From an uncultured Caulobacterales bacterium (GTDB lineage Bacteria; Pseudomonadota; Alphaproteobacteria; Caulobacterales; Caulobacteraceae), in contig CAIOYC010000005.1 of the NCBI GenBank assembly GCA_903862425.1, forward strand, positions 1 to 64,000: DNA of 64,000 nt, given 5' to 3'. Each line of letters begins with the position of its first letter. Position 1 is the first letter of the stretch. The translations under genes were made by a program, and so were the position numbers. The notes below the pieces were generated by a model, which made no database searches, was not told where the DNA came from, and was given only the letters and a program-made list of their open reading frames with translations. Of the stretch, positions 9,561-19,832 are shown in pieces.

Positions 9561-12500
9561 CTGTTCGCACGGACCTCCTACAATTCTTGCGCGCCCCCGC
9601 GACGTTCGCAGCCACGGCAAACGATCCTCAGGTTTGGCTCGACGCCCTTAATGCGTTCACCCAACCGGCCCTCGCGCAACCCGGCCAGTATCCCCTTCGC
9701 CCAGCCCAGATTGCGGCGTGGCAGGGTCTTGCCAATTCGCGCGCTGGCCTGGTGCTGGGCCCCCCGGGGACCGGCAAGACGCACCTTCTTGCCTGGTTGA
9801 TCGTCGGCTACATGCATGCCCGCGTGTCGGCAGGACTGCCCTGCCGGGTGTTCGTCACCGCCTTCACGCGCAACGCTATCGGCAACCTGCTCGATGGCGT
9901 TGCGGAGCGTCGGGACCTCGCTTGGCCTGGCGGACCGGAGGTCTGGTTCCTCGGCAATCCACCTGAGGCGCCCCTTTCGCCCGGCGTTCAAGTTCAAGAC
10001 CGGCTCTACCGCGACGGTCTTGATCGCGCGTTCGATACACTTACGCCGTCGGCGGCCGTTGTGGGCGGGTCGGTATGGTCGCTCTATCGACTGCTTTCGT
10101 CGGGCCGGGGGGCGAACGCCGACGGCCTAACCGCCGAGTTGTTCGATCTCGTCTGCATCGACGAGGCATCGCAAATGGTGTTGGGACATGGGCTTCTCGC
10201 CATGGCGGGCCTCAAGCCAGGCGGCCGCGTTGTCGTTGCCGGCGACGACCGGCAGCTGCCACCCATCCGGGCAGCAAGAGAGGTCGTTCTCGATGGCCGG
10301 TCGCTCGGCGGTTCGCTCTATGGCTTCATGGCCTCAGGCGGCACGCCGGAGTTTGCGCTCGACGAGACCTTCCGCCTGAACGCGCCGCTAGCCTGCTTTC
10401 CGGAGTCCGCGTTCTACCCGGGCGCCTATAGATCGGCTGTCCCGGACGCGACGCTATCCTTGCGGGACGGGTGGGAGACCGGACTGGAAGACTGGGAGCA
10501 GGTGATCCTGTCACCCGATTTGCCTTTATGCGTCCTGCTGCATGATGGCCCTCCAGCGGCAACCAGCAATCCCTTTGAGGCTCAACTTGCCGCCCGGTTC
10601 GCTGAACGACTCGAGCCCCGCCTCAACACGACATCCTTTTGGTCGGATGGGCTGGCGATCGTCAGCCCGCACCGGGCCCAGAACGCAGAAATCCGCGCCA
10701 TGCTGCCGCCGGCCCTACGTCGCGGGGCCTTTGTCGATACGGTCGATCGCATCCAAGGCAAGGAGCGAGACGCCGTCATCCTGAGCTACGTCGTCGCGGA
10801 CGCCGAGTTCGCTCTCGCAGAAACGGAGTTCATCTTCAGCTCCGAACGCTTGAACGTCGCCATCACGCGGGCCCGCCGCAAGCTCATTGTCCTTATCAGC
10901 CGCCGCCTCTTGGACGCCGTGCCGAGCGAACAGGAGTCGATGGATAAGGCGGAGCGCCTTCGCGAGTTCGTATTCGGTTGTTCTGTGATTGGTGAGCGTC
11001 AACTCGCGGACGGTCAGGGTGGCCAGGTCCGCGTGGAAATCCGGGGACGCGGCTTCGTCGAGACACCGGTCTTGGGCGAGGCGGTGGCGCCGCCGTCCGA
11101 ACCCGTTGCTGAGCTTACCGCTGCGCAACTTGCGCTGCTCGCCGCCGTGCGGCGCGTCGCGCTCGCCGATCGCCGCAACGGCGCCACAGTAAAGGCGTTG
11201 CAGCAGGCGCTCGCCCGGCGCGACGACCTGTTGCCCGACCTGGCAACTCTCCACCGAGCGGGGCGGATCATACTCAATGAGCCCAGGCCCGCCTTTTGGG
11301 TCGCCCGCCCGCTCGATGGCATCCGTGCGGTCTATGCTGCCACGGAAGCCTCGGTTCGCGAACGCATCGCTCAGGTGGTGACCGAGACCCGGTCCGGACC
11401 GTTCCCGCCCTTTTACTGGTTGGTCCGGGCCCGCTTCGCCTGGATGGACGACCGCGGTCGGGACGTCATCCTGCCGATCCTACAAGCACTCGCCATCGAA
11501 GGCGTCGTCGCCACTCAGGACACCGAGCGCGGCCTGACGATCGACGTCCCCCAGGCCGCTGAGTCGCCGCCGGAAGCGCCCGCCGAAACGCCGCCGAACC
11601 TATCGGACCGGGACTTCGAGGTGCTCAATGCGCTCGAAGACAGCGAGGTGCGGCGCATCAACTTCGGCGTCTTCGAATCTTGGACCTCGGCGGCCAGCCT
11701 GGCGCAGGAAATGGGATGGCCGCGAGACGAGGTGCTGGCGAGCCTTGGCCGGCTATCGCAGAATGGCTGGGTTCTGCAGGCCGCCGAGGGGCGGATCCGA
11801 TCCCGGATGGCGGAGCTCGCGCGCGAGACCCGATACGCCAAACAGCGTTTCGCCGCCGACGATACGGCGCGCCGGCCATACGTCGTTCGAAGCCTGAAGC
11901 TGGAAGTGCGTGATCGAGACAAACCGCTTCGCGGGCGTCCGTTGGCCGAGGTCTTTCCCCAGATCGCACGGCGAGTCCGGCCTGAAGAGGCTCAAGTGCT
12001 CGCAGCCCTGCAGACTGCGCTCAGCGGTATGTGGGGACTGGACGCAGGAATCGCGGGCTTCCAAGAGCGTTCTCTAGAGCGCCTCCTGGGAGCCTGGCAG
12101 GGTGAAGGACAACAGACCTTCGTCATCGCCGCCGACACGGGATCTGGAAAGACGGAAGCGGCGGCGCTCCCCCTGATCGTGGCGGCTGCCGCCGACAGAC
12201 TTCGCGGGCTACGCGGGGTCAGCACCATCATGGCCTACCCCCGAACGCGCCTGGCGGCCAACCAAGCGCAACGGCTTGCGGGCTACTTGGCCGTGCTCGC
12301 CCGCCAAGACGGCATGCCGACCGTGACCATGGGACTTCAATTCACCCAGGTTCCAACGACGTTTGAATACGCCAATGAAGATGCAGGCTGGCGACGCCAG
12401 GCCAACGGCGTCTGGAGCTTCCCCTTCTTCGGGTGCCCGGCTTGCAGCCGTGAACTACTGCTCCACGAACGCGAGGGGGTGGAACAGGCCGACGCCCTGC

Positions 12501-15500
12501 GTTGCACGTCCTGCGACTGGCGATATGACGGCTGGGTCGGAACCAAGGCGGCGCTCGCCGAGACGCCTCCCAATCTCTTCCTTCCGACGACCGACAGCCT
12601 TCACCAATGGCTGCACCACCCACGATACGGCGCGTTGTTCGGCGACCGCGAGGGCTGGTCGGCCCCGAGGGCCGTCCTCGCCGACGAGATCCATCTCTAT
12701 TCCCACGTCCACGGCGCTCAAGTGGGTTATGCGCTGCGCCGCCTCGCGTCGCGGAGCGCCCGCAATAGCGGTGGTCGCCCGGTCCTTGCTGTCGGCATGA
12801 GCGCAACCCTCGGCGACCCGGCGACCGCGTGGGGTCGCCTCATCGGACGAGAAACGGTCGACCTGATCACGCCGGATGCGGCCGCGGGGGAGCGGCAGGC
12901 CAATCCAAGAGGGCGGGAATACTTCTACTTCCTGCAGCCGGAAGCCGAATCGCGCGGCCAGGATGTCAGCGGGGCGTCGACAGCGGTCCAGGGCTTCATG
13001 TGTCTGGCGCACGGTATGCGCCGGCGCACAGGCCAGGACGGGGGGTATCGGGGGCTGGTGTTCCTGGATTCCATCGACAAGGTGCGCCGGTTGCATGCGG
13101 TCTATCAAGACGCCGAGGAGATCCGCCGGTTGGCGAGCTTTCGAACGCGCTACTTTCCAGACGATCCGGTCACCGGCCAACCGAGAACCGAGTGCTGTGG
13201 CGAACCGCACGGCTGCGAGATTTTCAGGGACGGCGAGTGCTGGTGGTTCGCCGCCAATGATCGACGCCAGACTGGCGCCAGCGGGCTTCGGCGGCGCGAC
13301 TGGCCGCTGACGGTCGCGCCACAGCCCGTCACATCCGGAACGACGGGGCGGGTTGAGGACATGATCCGCAGGAGCGACGTCGTGTTCGCGACCTCTTCTC
13401 TGGAGGTCGGCTATGACGATCCGGACATCACGCTGGTTTACCAGCAATACGCGCCGCAGAATCTTGCAAGCTTCATCCAACGTAAAGGCCGAGGGGGACG
13501 CGGCGTCGATGACCGCCCGATCACCGGTGTGACCCTTTCGCTCTATTCGGCGCGAGATAGCTGGTGGTTCCGACGCCCTGCCGAGATGGTCAATCCACAG
13601 GGCTTCGATACCCCGTTGAACCCGCAAAACCACTTCGTTCGTCGCGCACAGGTCCTGTCGGCGGCGCTCGATGGGGCGGCCCGATACAGCGCGACGACAG
13701 GCAGCGCTTCCCTGTCCGTAAACGGGCGAATGACCCCAGGGGCCCTCGCCGAAGCCGAGGCAGTGGTGTGTGAAATCTTCGGGCCAGCGCCCTGGCGCGA
13801 GTTCGAAGCCGAGTCCTTGGAGGCGCTCTGGAACGCCGCGCTCGCCCGGGCGCGGCCAGGTGAGCCCATTTCGACCCTGGCAGAATTCCGAGCCGCGGTC
13901 CCGTGGATTCCCAATTTCCTGTTCGAGGCTGTCAACATGCCTCGGCTACAGGTGACGACCCCTGACGATCCACCAAGAACCAACAGGCGCGAGGACATCA
14001 GCCTCGTTCTGAATGCGGCTGCGCCGGGCAACGCTACTCGCCGGTTCGATCCCCGTGCTGTGCACTGGCGGCCGCCGGCCCAAGGCCTGGCGCCATGGCT
14101 GGACGCGGCCGACTATGCGCGGGCCCAGACGAGGACGCCCTTTGCCCCCGGTGAACTCGTCACCCACCTGCCGAGCATCGTGCGGGGGCCATTGGCGGGA
14201 CTGCGGGACGAGGTGGTGCGGCCTACCACGATCTGCTTCGAGCGCCTTGGCCTGATGCAGGGGTCCGGTTGGACTTCAGCGTGGGCTGTCGCCCCGGACG
14301 GTCAGTCGGTGGTGAGAACCGATGACCCGGCAGTTGATCCCCGGCGGGTCCAGCACGACAGTCAAGCGAGGTTGCGCGGTTTCCCGGTGGTGAAACCGGA
14401 CGTCGCCCACGCGACCCCGGCCACGGCCGACCTGGGCCCATGGCTGTCGGGCATCGACGGGTTCATTGGCGGCAGCCTAGGCGGTCAGGTCACGGGCCTG
14501 GCGATGGCGCGCCTGTTTTGGGGCGCGGACGCAGAATTGAAAATGCAGGACCGGCAACTCGATCCCGCAGTGTTCAGCCAGACTTTTAGCGACCCGACGG
14601 GATTGACCCCCTGCCTGCATGGTTACCATGTGCAAGCCGAGGGGGCTCAACTCCGCGTCTCCTCCAGCCGCCTCGACGCCTTCGTCGCCGCCGAGATCGA
14701 GGCGCTCGCTACCGACCCGGTCGCAAGGCGCTGGCATACCGGCCAGATGCTTCGCTTCATGGTCGAGGACGCGGCGCAGGCCGCCGGAATCAACGCGTTC
14801 GAGGCCAGGCGTGGGGCTGATCTCTTCGTGTCGGCCGCCGCTGATCCGGCCCTGAGGCCGAGACTTCAGGCTGCGATCCGTTTCTGGGACGACGCCGAAT
14901 TGGCCCGCTTGCTGGAGGATGTGCGGTCCGCTCGACTGGCGCAGCATCCATTGCTGACCCCGACCCGGGTGCATCGCGTTGCAGGCACCCTTGCAGACCG
15001 GCGTCTCCAGCCTGCTTTCCAAGACGCCCTCCGAGCGGCCGAAGATCCGGTCCGCTTCGGTGCCTGGTTGCGATCGTGCGTCCTGCACGGTCTGACTGGT
15101 CGGCTGAAGGATCTGTTCGTCCATCTTGGCCGCGGCGACGACCGGCAGGTGGTGGGCCACGTCCGATTGCCGATCCAATTCGACGGCCAAGGCGACGACA
15201 TCGTCACGATCTGTGAGGCCGGCGGCAATGGCGATGGGACGACGCGCTCGTTCCTCGACAACCTGGCGGACGTGACCGCCGATTGGGCGAGCGATTTTAT
15301 CGGCCGCTGCCCCAATGCCGACGAAGACGATCTGGTCCGGCGTGCGCTTGGCCAAGTCGATCGGCATGCTGACTGGCGCGCCTTGGACCAAACGGACCTG
15401 GCAGCCCTGACCGCCTGGGCAGCCGAGCTTGGGCTTTCGCCTGGGCAACCCATTCCGGCCAGCCTGCTGCGCATCTTCGCCGAGACTGAGCGGGTTAGTG

Positions 15501-15865
15501 GAGAGCGCATCGATCTCTACGACATTGCCGTCGCCGGCATGCAGGTCGAAGCTCGGCTCGTCCGTGAGATGGGGCGCCCGCCGTCGGACTGGGAGCATGC
15601 GAGCGCGGTGGTCACGATGGCGGAGGCCGATCCGGCATCTGCGCCCGGCCGGCTGCTCGCCGCCTACGACCGGCTGGAGGATGCGTCTCAGGAGGGATCG
15701 CTGAGCGCCGCGTCGCGCCTGGCCGACCAGGTTTTCCGGATCGGCGCCCACCTGTGCGTCGACGGATGCCAAGCCTGCGTCCACTGGCCCAGTGACCTGA
15801 TGAGCGACACCATGGCCGAAGCATCGACCAGTCGGCGTCTGCTCCAGCGGTTCCTCGCGTTCTAA
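9557..15865 (+). CDS. Giant SF1 helicase - DpdJ-like SF2 helicase fusion
   Basis: A 2102-residue protein with two helicase engines. Residues about 60-470 are an SF1 (UvrD/Upf1-like) helicase: GPPGTGKT at 68-75, CIDEAS, VVAGDDRQLPP, DRIQGKERDAV and ERLNVAITRAR. A winged-helix-rich middle follows. From about 690 a DpdJ-like SF2 helicase begins: ADTGSGKT at about 859, a CPAC...CTSC zinc ribbon near 960-985, ADEIH near 1041, GMSATLG, SSLEVGYDDPDI and QRKGRGGRG. The C-terminus ends with CVDGCQACVHW, a metal-binding motif like that of DUF1998-type helicases. The gene overlaps the nuclease gene upstream (ATGA) and meets dpdI end to end with a four-base overlap. Assignment of the second half to DpdJ rests on its domain order and on synteny after dpdF-G-H-I; the SF1 fusion is the odd part. 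Confidence 0.75.
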   Translation: MTVRTDLLQFLRAPATFAATANDPQVWLDALNAFTQPALAQPGQYPLRPAQIAAWQGLANSRAGLVLGPPGTGKTHLLAWLIVGYMHARVSAGLPCRVFVTAFTRNAIGNLLDGVAERRDLAWPGGPEVWFLGNPPEAPLSPGVQVQDRLYRDGLDRAFDTLTPSAAVVGGSVWSLYRLLSSGRGANADGLTAELFDLVCIDEASQMVLGHGLLAMAGLKPGGRVVVAGDDRQLPPIRAAREVVLDGRSLGGSLYGFMASGGTPEFALDETFRLNAPLACFPESAFYPGAYRSAVPDATLSLRDGWETGLEDWEQVILSPDLPLCVLLHDGPPAATSNPFEAQLAARFAERLEPRLNTTSFWSDGLAIVSPHRAQNAEIRAMLPPALRRGAFVDTVDRIQGKERDAVILSYVVADAEFALAETEFIFSSERLNVAITRARRKLIVLISRRLLDAVPSEQESMDKAERLREFVFGCSVIGERQLADGQGGQVRVEIRGRGFVETPVLGEAVAPPSEPVAELTAAQLALLAAVRRVALADRRNGATVKALQQALARRDDLLPDLATLHRAGRIILNEPRPAFWVARPLDGIRAVYAATEASVRERIAQVVTETRSGPFPPFYWLVRARFAWMDDRGRDVILPILQALAIEGVVATQDTERGLTIDVPQAAESPPEAPAETPPNLSDRDFEVLNALEDSEVRRINFGVFESWTSAASLAQEMGWPRDEVLASLGRLSQNGWVLQAAEGRIRSRMAELARETRYAKQRFAADDTARRPYVVRSLKLEVRDRDKPLRGRPLAEVFPQIARRVRPEEAQVLAALQTALSGMWGLDAGIAGFQERSLERLLGAWQGEGQQTFVIAADTGSGKTEAAALPLIVAAAADRLRGLRGVSTIMAYPRTRLAANQAQRLAGYLAVLARQDGMPTVTMGLQFTQVPTTFEYANEDAGWRRQANGVWSFPFFGCPACSRELLLHEREGVEQADALRCTSCDWRYDGWVGTKAALAETPPNLFLPTTDSLHQWLHHPRYGALFGDREGWSAPRAVLADEIHLYSHVHGAQVGYALRRLASRSARNSGGRPVLAVGMSATLGDPATAWGRLIGRETVDLITPDAAAGERQANPRGREYFYFLQPEAESRGQDVSGASTAVQGFMCLAHGMRRRTGQDGGYRGLVFLDSIDKVRRLHAVYQDAEEIRRLASFRTRYFPDDPVTGQPRTECCGEPHGCEIFRDGECWWFAANDRRQTGASGLRRRDWPLTVAPQPVTSGTTGRVEDMIRRSDVVFATSSLEVGYDDPDITLVYQQYAPQNLASFIQRKGRGGRGVDDRPITGVTLSLYSARDSWWFRRPAEMVNPQGFDTPLNPQNHFVRRAQVLSAALDGAARYSATTGSASLSVNGRMTPGALAEAEAVVCEIFGPAPWREFEAESLEALWNAALARARPGEPISTLAEFRAAVPWIPNFLFEAVNMPRLQVTTPDDPPRTNRREDISLVLNAAAPGNATRRFDPRAVHWRPPAQGLAPWLDAADYARAQTRTPFAPGELVTHLPSIVRGPLAGLRDEVVRPTTICFERLGLMQGSGWTSAWAVAPDGQSVVRTDDPAVDPRRVQHDSQARLRGFPVVKPDVAHATPATADLGPWLSGIDGFIGGSLGGQVTGLAMARLFWGADAELKMQDRQLDPAVFSQTFSDPTGLTPCLHGYHVQAEGAQLRVSSSRLDAFVAAEIEALATDPVARRWHTGQMLRFMVEDAAQAAGINAFEARRGADLFVSAAADPALRPRLQAAIRFWDDAELARLLEDVRSARLAQHPLLTPTRVHRVAGTLADRRLQPAFQDALRAAEDPVRFGAWLRSCVLHGLTGRLKDLFVHLGRGDDRQVVGHVRLPIQFDGQGDDIVTICEAGGNGDGTTRSFLDNLADVTADWASDFIGRCPNADEDDLVRRALGQVDRHADWRALDQTDLAALTAWAAELGLSPGQPIPASLLRIFAETERVSGERIDLYDIAVAGMQVEARLVREMGRPPSDWEHASAVVTMAEADPASAPGRLLAAYDRLEDASQEGSLSAASRLADQVFRIGAHLCVDGCQACVHWPSDLMSDTMAEASTSRRLLQRFLAF

Positions 15866-16554
15866 ACGGGGCTGACTTTCAGACTGGAAAGGGCGTCTTG
15901 ATCGTCCAGCCACTCAAGAACCTCCTGGTGGAGGTGATCCAAGGTGGCGCGGTCATCGGCCAAGGCCTGGAGAAACGCCGAAACCTTCGGGTTTCCGGCC
16001 ACCTTCTGCTGCTCCTGCAGCAGGTCCGATCGTTGCGAGAACAGGTCTTCGACAATTGCCGGCAAATCGATTACGGACGTTTGCGCATGCTTCTGCGCCG
16101 TCTTGGCGGCGCCGACCATGCGCGTCCCGAGATCGCGCGCGTTCGGGAAAGCTTCGAGCAAGGCGCCGACCGACCCCAAGGACACGAACTGCTGGTCGAT
16201 CGTTCGCGTCCACAGCGGACGCACCGCCACTTCGAGAGTGCTCAGCGCCTGCACGAAACCCTGATATTCGCTGACCGCATCGGCAAGCGACTGCTCGTCC
16301 TCGACCTCTTGCATCGCTTCCGCCGCACCTTCGGCGGCATCCAGCGCCTTTTCCACCTGCGCCTTCACCTGAGAGTCCTTTTGACCGTCGAGGAGGTTCG
16401 CCAATTCGATTGACGCCCGTAGGCGACGCTCCTGGCGGGCGACATCGGCGAACCGGTCCAGCTTTTGCTTGGCTTGGTCGCCAAGTTTGACGCCCGCCGC
16501 TGCCGCCGGAAGCAGCTCGGCCGTCTTTTCGAGGTCTTCAAGGGGATCGCTCAC
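15862..16554 (-). CDS. Hypothetical helical protein, DpdI by position
   Basis: A 230-residue, strongly helical, acidic protein without recognisable catalytic motifs. The central part (KDSQVKAQVEKALDAAEGAAEA) could be coiled coil. GTG 16554 is preferred as start: GGGAG precedes it and it overlaps the dpdH stop as GTGA. Its place directly after dpdF, dpdG and dpdH, and before the DpdJ-like helicase, is where dpdI would be expected if the order follows the alphabetical naming of the Salmonella cluster. I assign it by position alone. It may be a structural or regulatory partner of the DpdH ATPase. Confidence 0.5.
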   Translation of the reverse strand: MSDPLEDLEKTAELLPAAAAGVKLGDQAKQKLDRFADVARQERRLRASIELANLLDGQKDSQVKAQVEKALDAAEGAAEAMQEVEDEQSLADAVSEYQGFVQALSTLEVAVRPLWTRTIDQQFVSLGSVGALLEAFPNARDLGTRMVGAAKTAQKHAQTSVIDLPAIVEDLFSQRSDLLQEQQKVAGNPKVSAFLQALADDRATLDHLHQEVLEWLDDQDALSSLKVSPV

Positions 16555-19500
16555 GAGTCTCCCTTCCACACGTCCTTTGCGGAGTCCGTCGCTGTCTCCA
16601 GGCGATCGCCGGCGTCTTTGATCTCCTTGAGGGTAGCCCCGGCGCCGGCCGAACGAAGATAAGGAGCGGCGCGATCATTCAGGGTGAGGCAGAGGCTGTC
16701 GCCCTGCTTCAAGGCGTCTAAGGCCGCACGAAGCTCACCCGCTGGCGGGTCGACCAGCCAGGCTAGAAGCGCCGCGGGCTCCTTGGGCAGATCGTCCGGT
16801 TCGGCGATGGTCACTATGAGGCGCTGGAGCGAAGCGGCGTACTCGGGCTGCGCCAAGTCCGCTTGCACTCGTTCCCACGTTTCGCGCCACCGACGCTCCA
16901 GGTCCGCCGGCAGTTCCCGAATGAGCGGAAAGATCGCCTTGGCGGCGTCGTCGACTCGGCGCAGCCGGGCGCCAAGGCTTTCGCCTCGAAGCAAGGTCTC
17001 AGCCTCCGCCGACCGATCGCGCAGTAGTTTGGTCTCGCCAGCCGGGATCCGCCGGACATAGTCCGCCATCTTGGCGGCGGTCTGCCGCAATCCGTTATCG
17101 TCGAGCAGGCTTGTCGTGTCCCCCGCTTCGGAAAACGGCAGGAACGTCATGCGACGCTGAAGCCGTATGATCGCCCGCGCGGCCGATCCCCCGGCGGTGA
17201 TGCCAAAATCCCCGGTGTCGCCTTGGGGAAGCTTGACCATGTCGCGGAGCATGGGCCGAAGCTTCTTGTGCTGCTGGTCGGTATTCCGAAGCGCGTCCTG
17301 CCAAGGATCGGTCCTGGACTGCGGGGCCGTCGCGGTGTTGTCCTCCTCCGTGAGCACAACACGCCACTGCTCAGCCGTGGGCGCCGTTGGCGAGACCAGG
17401 CCCTTCAACCAGGCACGCGCAACAAGGACCTGAGTGGCCGTCGCCACCATGTCCCACCGTGTCCCATCCGGCAGCGCCGGCGTGCGTCGGGCGACATGGG
17501 CTTTGGCCAGGTCGCCTAGGCGACGCACCATGAAGGCCAATCGGCGCCGGTGATATTCCTGATCCGTCTCGGACTGTGCGCCGCCGCGCAGGGCGCAGTA
17601 GGCCTCGAGCCCATCGTAGAGCCAGGTCTCACGTTGGACGGCGAAGGTGTAGTTCCGCGCCTGGGACAATCCGGCGACGATCACAGTGCTCGAGGTAAAC
17701 TGGGTCGACCAGGTCCAACGATCGATCCCGAGCGTCACGGGGTCGATCTGCTTCAGGATTTCAAACAGCACCTCGTTCCATAGAGGCGCATCCTTCACGC
17801 CGCCCTTGCTGGTCCGCGCCTCCAAAACGTGGCCCTGAAGGCGCTGCAGTTTGGTCTTGGGCGTCGCCAAGATTCGAGTCGACGTCGAGCCAGACGTCGT
17901 TGAGGTGGCCGTTGGCGTCGTGGCCGGTCGCGTTGAGGTTGGCGTCTCGCTTGGCGTCGCGGTGGCTGGCTGTGAGGTCGCCGCCTCCGCGGGCGCAGGC
18001 GAAACCTCTGGCTCGGCTGGGTCCGCTTCTCCTTCCTCGACAACGGGCGGATCGGCGGGTTCGCCATCGCCAAGCCAAGGCAGTTGGAACGCGTCGAATA
18101 GGGGCTCGGGAACCCCTGCGAGCCGGACGATCCCGTCTGCGCCAACCGTGGTGTCGGACCGGCTAATGTCGCCCCAGTAAACGAACGTCCGCCTGAGCCT
18201 CTCGATCGTCTCCGGCTCTTGGTCAGTCGCGTCGATCAGCGCCCGCATAGGTCCGCTCAAAAGCCCGGCGCGCTCGTCGAACTTTTCCGTCTCGATGTCG
18301 GGGCCAGGGTACAGCCCCTCATCGAGCATTGCGGGATTGCGCAACGTCGGACCAAGGACGTTCTGCAGGAGACCCCTCGGGGTGCGGTGGGTCTGGCCTT
18401 TGTCATCGGATTTCAGGGCGTGGAACAGCGTATCCAGCGCAGGTCCGGTGAAGGGGAACAACCCCATAGCGTCTACGGCCCCAAAAACTTTGTGACAAGC
18501 CGGTCGCTTAGCGCACTCAATGCAGGGGTTGGGGGGCATTGCATGGGGGTCGGCGACGGCCGTAGGTCCCCACGCCATCAGTCTGGCTTCGCCGGCGCGG
18601 GTCGCATTCAAGTAGCGGGCGACGAAGGCTAAGCGATCGGCACTTTCCCGCATCGTCACAGCGTCCGCGCTGTTGCCGGGCTGACCGAGTTGGACCTCGT
18701 GAGTGATCCGGTCGCGGTAGTTCTTCTGCAGGTCGTCGTAGTATTCGGGCGTGACGCCGACGACCGAGATCAGTGGACAGATGTCCGATCGCGTCGAGGC
18801 GTCCAGGACCAAGGCGTCGATCAATCCGTTGTCCAGCCCTTGCCAGGCGGTGATGTCCTCCAACAGCAAGATGAGCCGCGCCCGGTCCTTGAGCGCGCTG
18901 CGAACCTTGCGGAACAACAGGATCAAATCCTCGCCGGTAACCCCGATCACACTCTGAACGGCGTCGTTAAGGCGGCTGTTGAGAGCGCGGACCAGCGGAA
19001 GGCTAGCGGGCAGACTGTCGGCATGGACCGAACGGATGTCATCGTAGCTTTCGTCCGCGTCGAGCCAACCGCGGATCTTGTCCGCCTCGGCCACGAGTTG
19101 GCGCCCGAACCGCTCGCTAGCGACGCTGTCGTGCACGTTGCCGCACACGCGCGCGAGCGCGAGCACGTCCTCAAGACTGAACTGCGCACTTTCCGAATTC
19201 CGCGCGCTCGACTTGCCGTCCATCAATTCGAGGATGCGGCGCGGACTACCCCAGCCTTGCCGCACCGGCAGGCTCTGGATCAGGAGCGAGAGGTCGTGCT
19301 TGTCGCAGAAGTCAGCATCGGGCCGACGTTCAGGGAAGAACGACCCTTTCAGCATCGCCCCCAGGGTCGATTGGAAGATTTCGGCACGCCCCGCGATCCC
19401 CGCCGTCTGCCGGCGCCGATCTAGATTGTCGAAGAGCGGGGCGAATTCCGGCCATTTGACCGTCAAGGCGATCTTCAGTTGCTCAAGGGCGCCCTGGAGG

Positions 19501-19832
19501 CTGCCGTCGGCCCGCTGGAGCAGCAGGACGACGTCGTCCTCGGCCGGCCAGTGGACGTTGAGCCAGCGAATGAGGTGCGATTTGCCCGAACCAGGATCCC
19601 CCTGGACGACGCAGAATGCATGTGCGCGACGGCTGTCGGCCAGCGCATCCAACAGGGCCGCTTCCGTCGGTTCTGCCAAGTCTTGCCGTTTGGCGCCGGC
19701 GATCCCGAACCCCCGGATCGGGGTATGGGTGGCGAGGAAGAGGGTGTCATCGCCACCCAAGGCTTCGATGCGCAGCATCGCGTCCGCGTCATCACGCTTC
19801 CAACATGCCGCGGTGGGTACAGCCTCAAGCAT
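16551..19832 (-). CDS. dpdH: DpdH-like P-loop ATPase
   Basis: A 1093-residue ATP-binding protein. It has a Walker A motif (GDPGSGKSHLIRW, residues 78-90) after an N-terminal lead containing FLATHTPIRGF, a Walker B-like stretch (LILLLEDITAW) and a possible zinc cluster (CIECAKRPAC). A Thr/Pro/Ser/Ala-rich linker of about 60 residues (nucleotides about 17850-18030) separates the ATPase part from a long helical C-terminal half. The layout fits DpdH, an ATPase of the 7-deazaguanine DNA restriction system with no proven mechanism. ATG 19832 overlaps the dpdG stop by eight bases; GTG 19847 is possible. It lies in the operon dpdF-dpdG-dpdH-dpdI. The family call rests on motif layout plus synteny. 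Confidence 0.7.
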   Translation of the reverse strand: MLEAVPTAACWKRDDADAMLRIEALGGDDTLFLATHTPIRGFGIAGAKRQDLAEPTEAALLDALADSRRAHAFCVVQGDPGSGKSHLIRWLNVHWPAEDDVVLLLQRADGSLQGALEQLKIALTVKWPEFAPLFDNLDRRRQTAGIAGRAEIFQSTLGAMLKGSFFPERRPDADFCDKHDLSLLIQSLPVRQGWGSPRRILELMDGKSSARNSESAQFSLEDVLALARVCGNVHDSVASERFGRQLVAEADKIRGWLDADESYDDIRSVHADSLPASLPLVRALNSRLNDAVQSVIGVTGEDLILLFRKVRSALKDRARLILLLEDITAWQGLDNGLIDALVLDASTRSDICPLISVVGVTPEYYDDLQKNYRDRITHEVQLGQPGNSADAVTMRESADRLAFVARYLNATRAGEARLMAWGPTAVADPHAMPPNPCIECAKRPACHKVFGAVDAMGLFPFTGPALDTLFHALKSDDKGQTHRTPRGLLQNVLGPTLRNPAMLDEGLYPGPDIETEKFDERAGLLSGPMRALIDATDQEPETIERLRRTFVYWGDISRSDTTVGADGIVRLAGVPEPLFDAFQLPWLGDGEPADPPVVEEGEADPAEPEVSPAPAEAATSQPATATPSETPTSTRPATTPTATSTTSGSTSTRILATPKTKLQRLQGHVLEARTSKGGVKDAPLWNEVLFEILKQIDPVTLGIDRWTWSTQFTSSTVIVAGLSQARNYTFAVQRETWLYDGLEAYCALRGGAQSETDQEYHRRRLAFMVRRLGDLAKAHVARRTPALPDGTRWDMVATATQVLVARAWLKGLVSPTAPTAEQWRVVLTEEDNTATAPQSRTDPWQDALRNTDQQHKKLRPMLRDMVKLPQGDTGDFGITAGGSAARAIIRLQRRMTFLPFSEAGDTTSLLDDNGLRQTAAKMADYVRRIPAGETKLLRDRSAEAETLLRGESLGARLRRVDDAAKAIFPLIRELPADLERRWRETWERVQADLAQPEYAASLQRLIVTIAEPDDLPKEPAALLAWLVDPPAGELRAALDALKQGDSLCLTLNDRAAPYLRSAGAGATLKEIKDAGDRLETATDSAKDVWKGDS

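Noticed and set aside
12455-13633. 392-codon minus-strand frame inside the double helicase gene
   Set aside because: It runs antisense to clear helicase motifs (DEIH, SAT) and has no recognisable protein character.
14477-15913. 478-codon minus-strand frame opposite the end of the double helicase gene
   Set aside because: Antisense shadow in a GC-rich gene; the plus strand carries the conserved C-terminal Cys motif.
18690-19424. Plus-strand frames of 244 and 303 codons opposite dpdH
   Set aside because: They are shadows of the P-loop ATPase; no start signals and no homology by eye.
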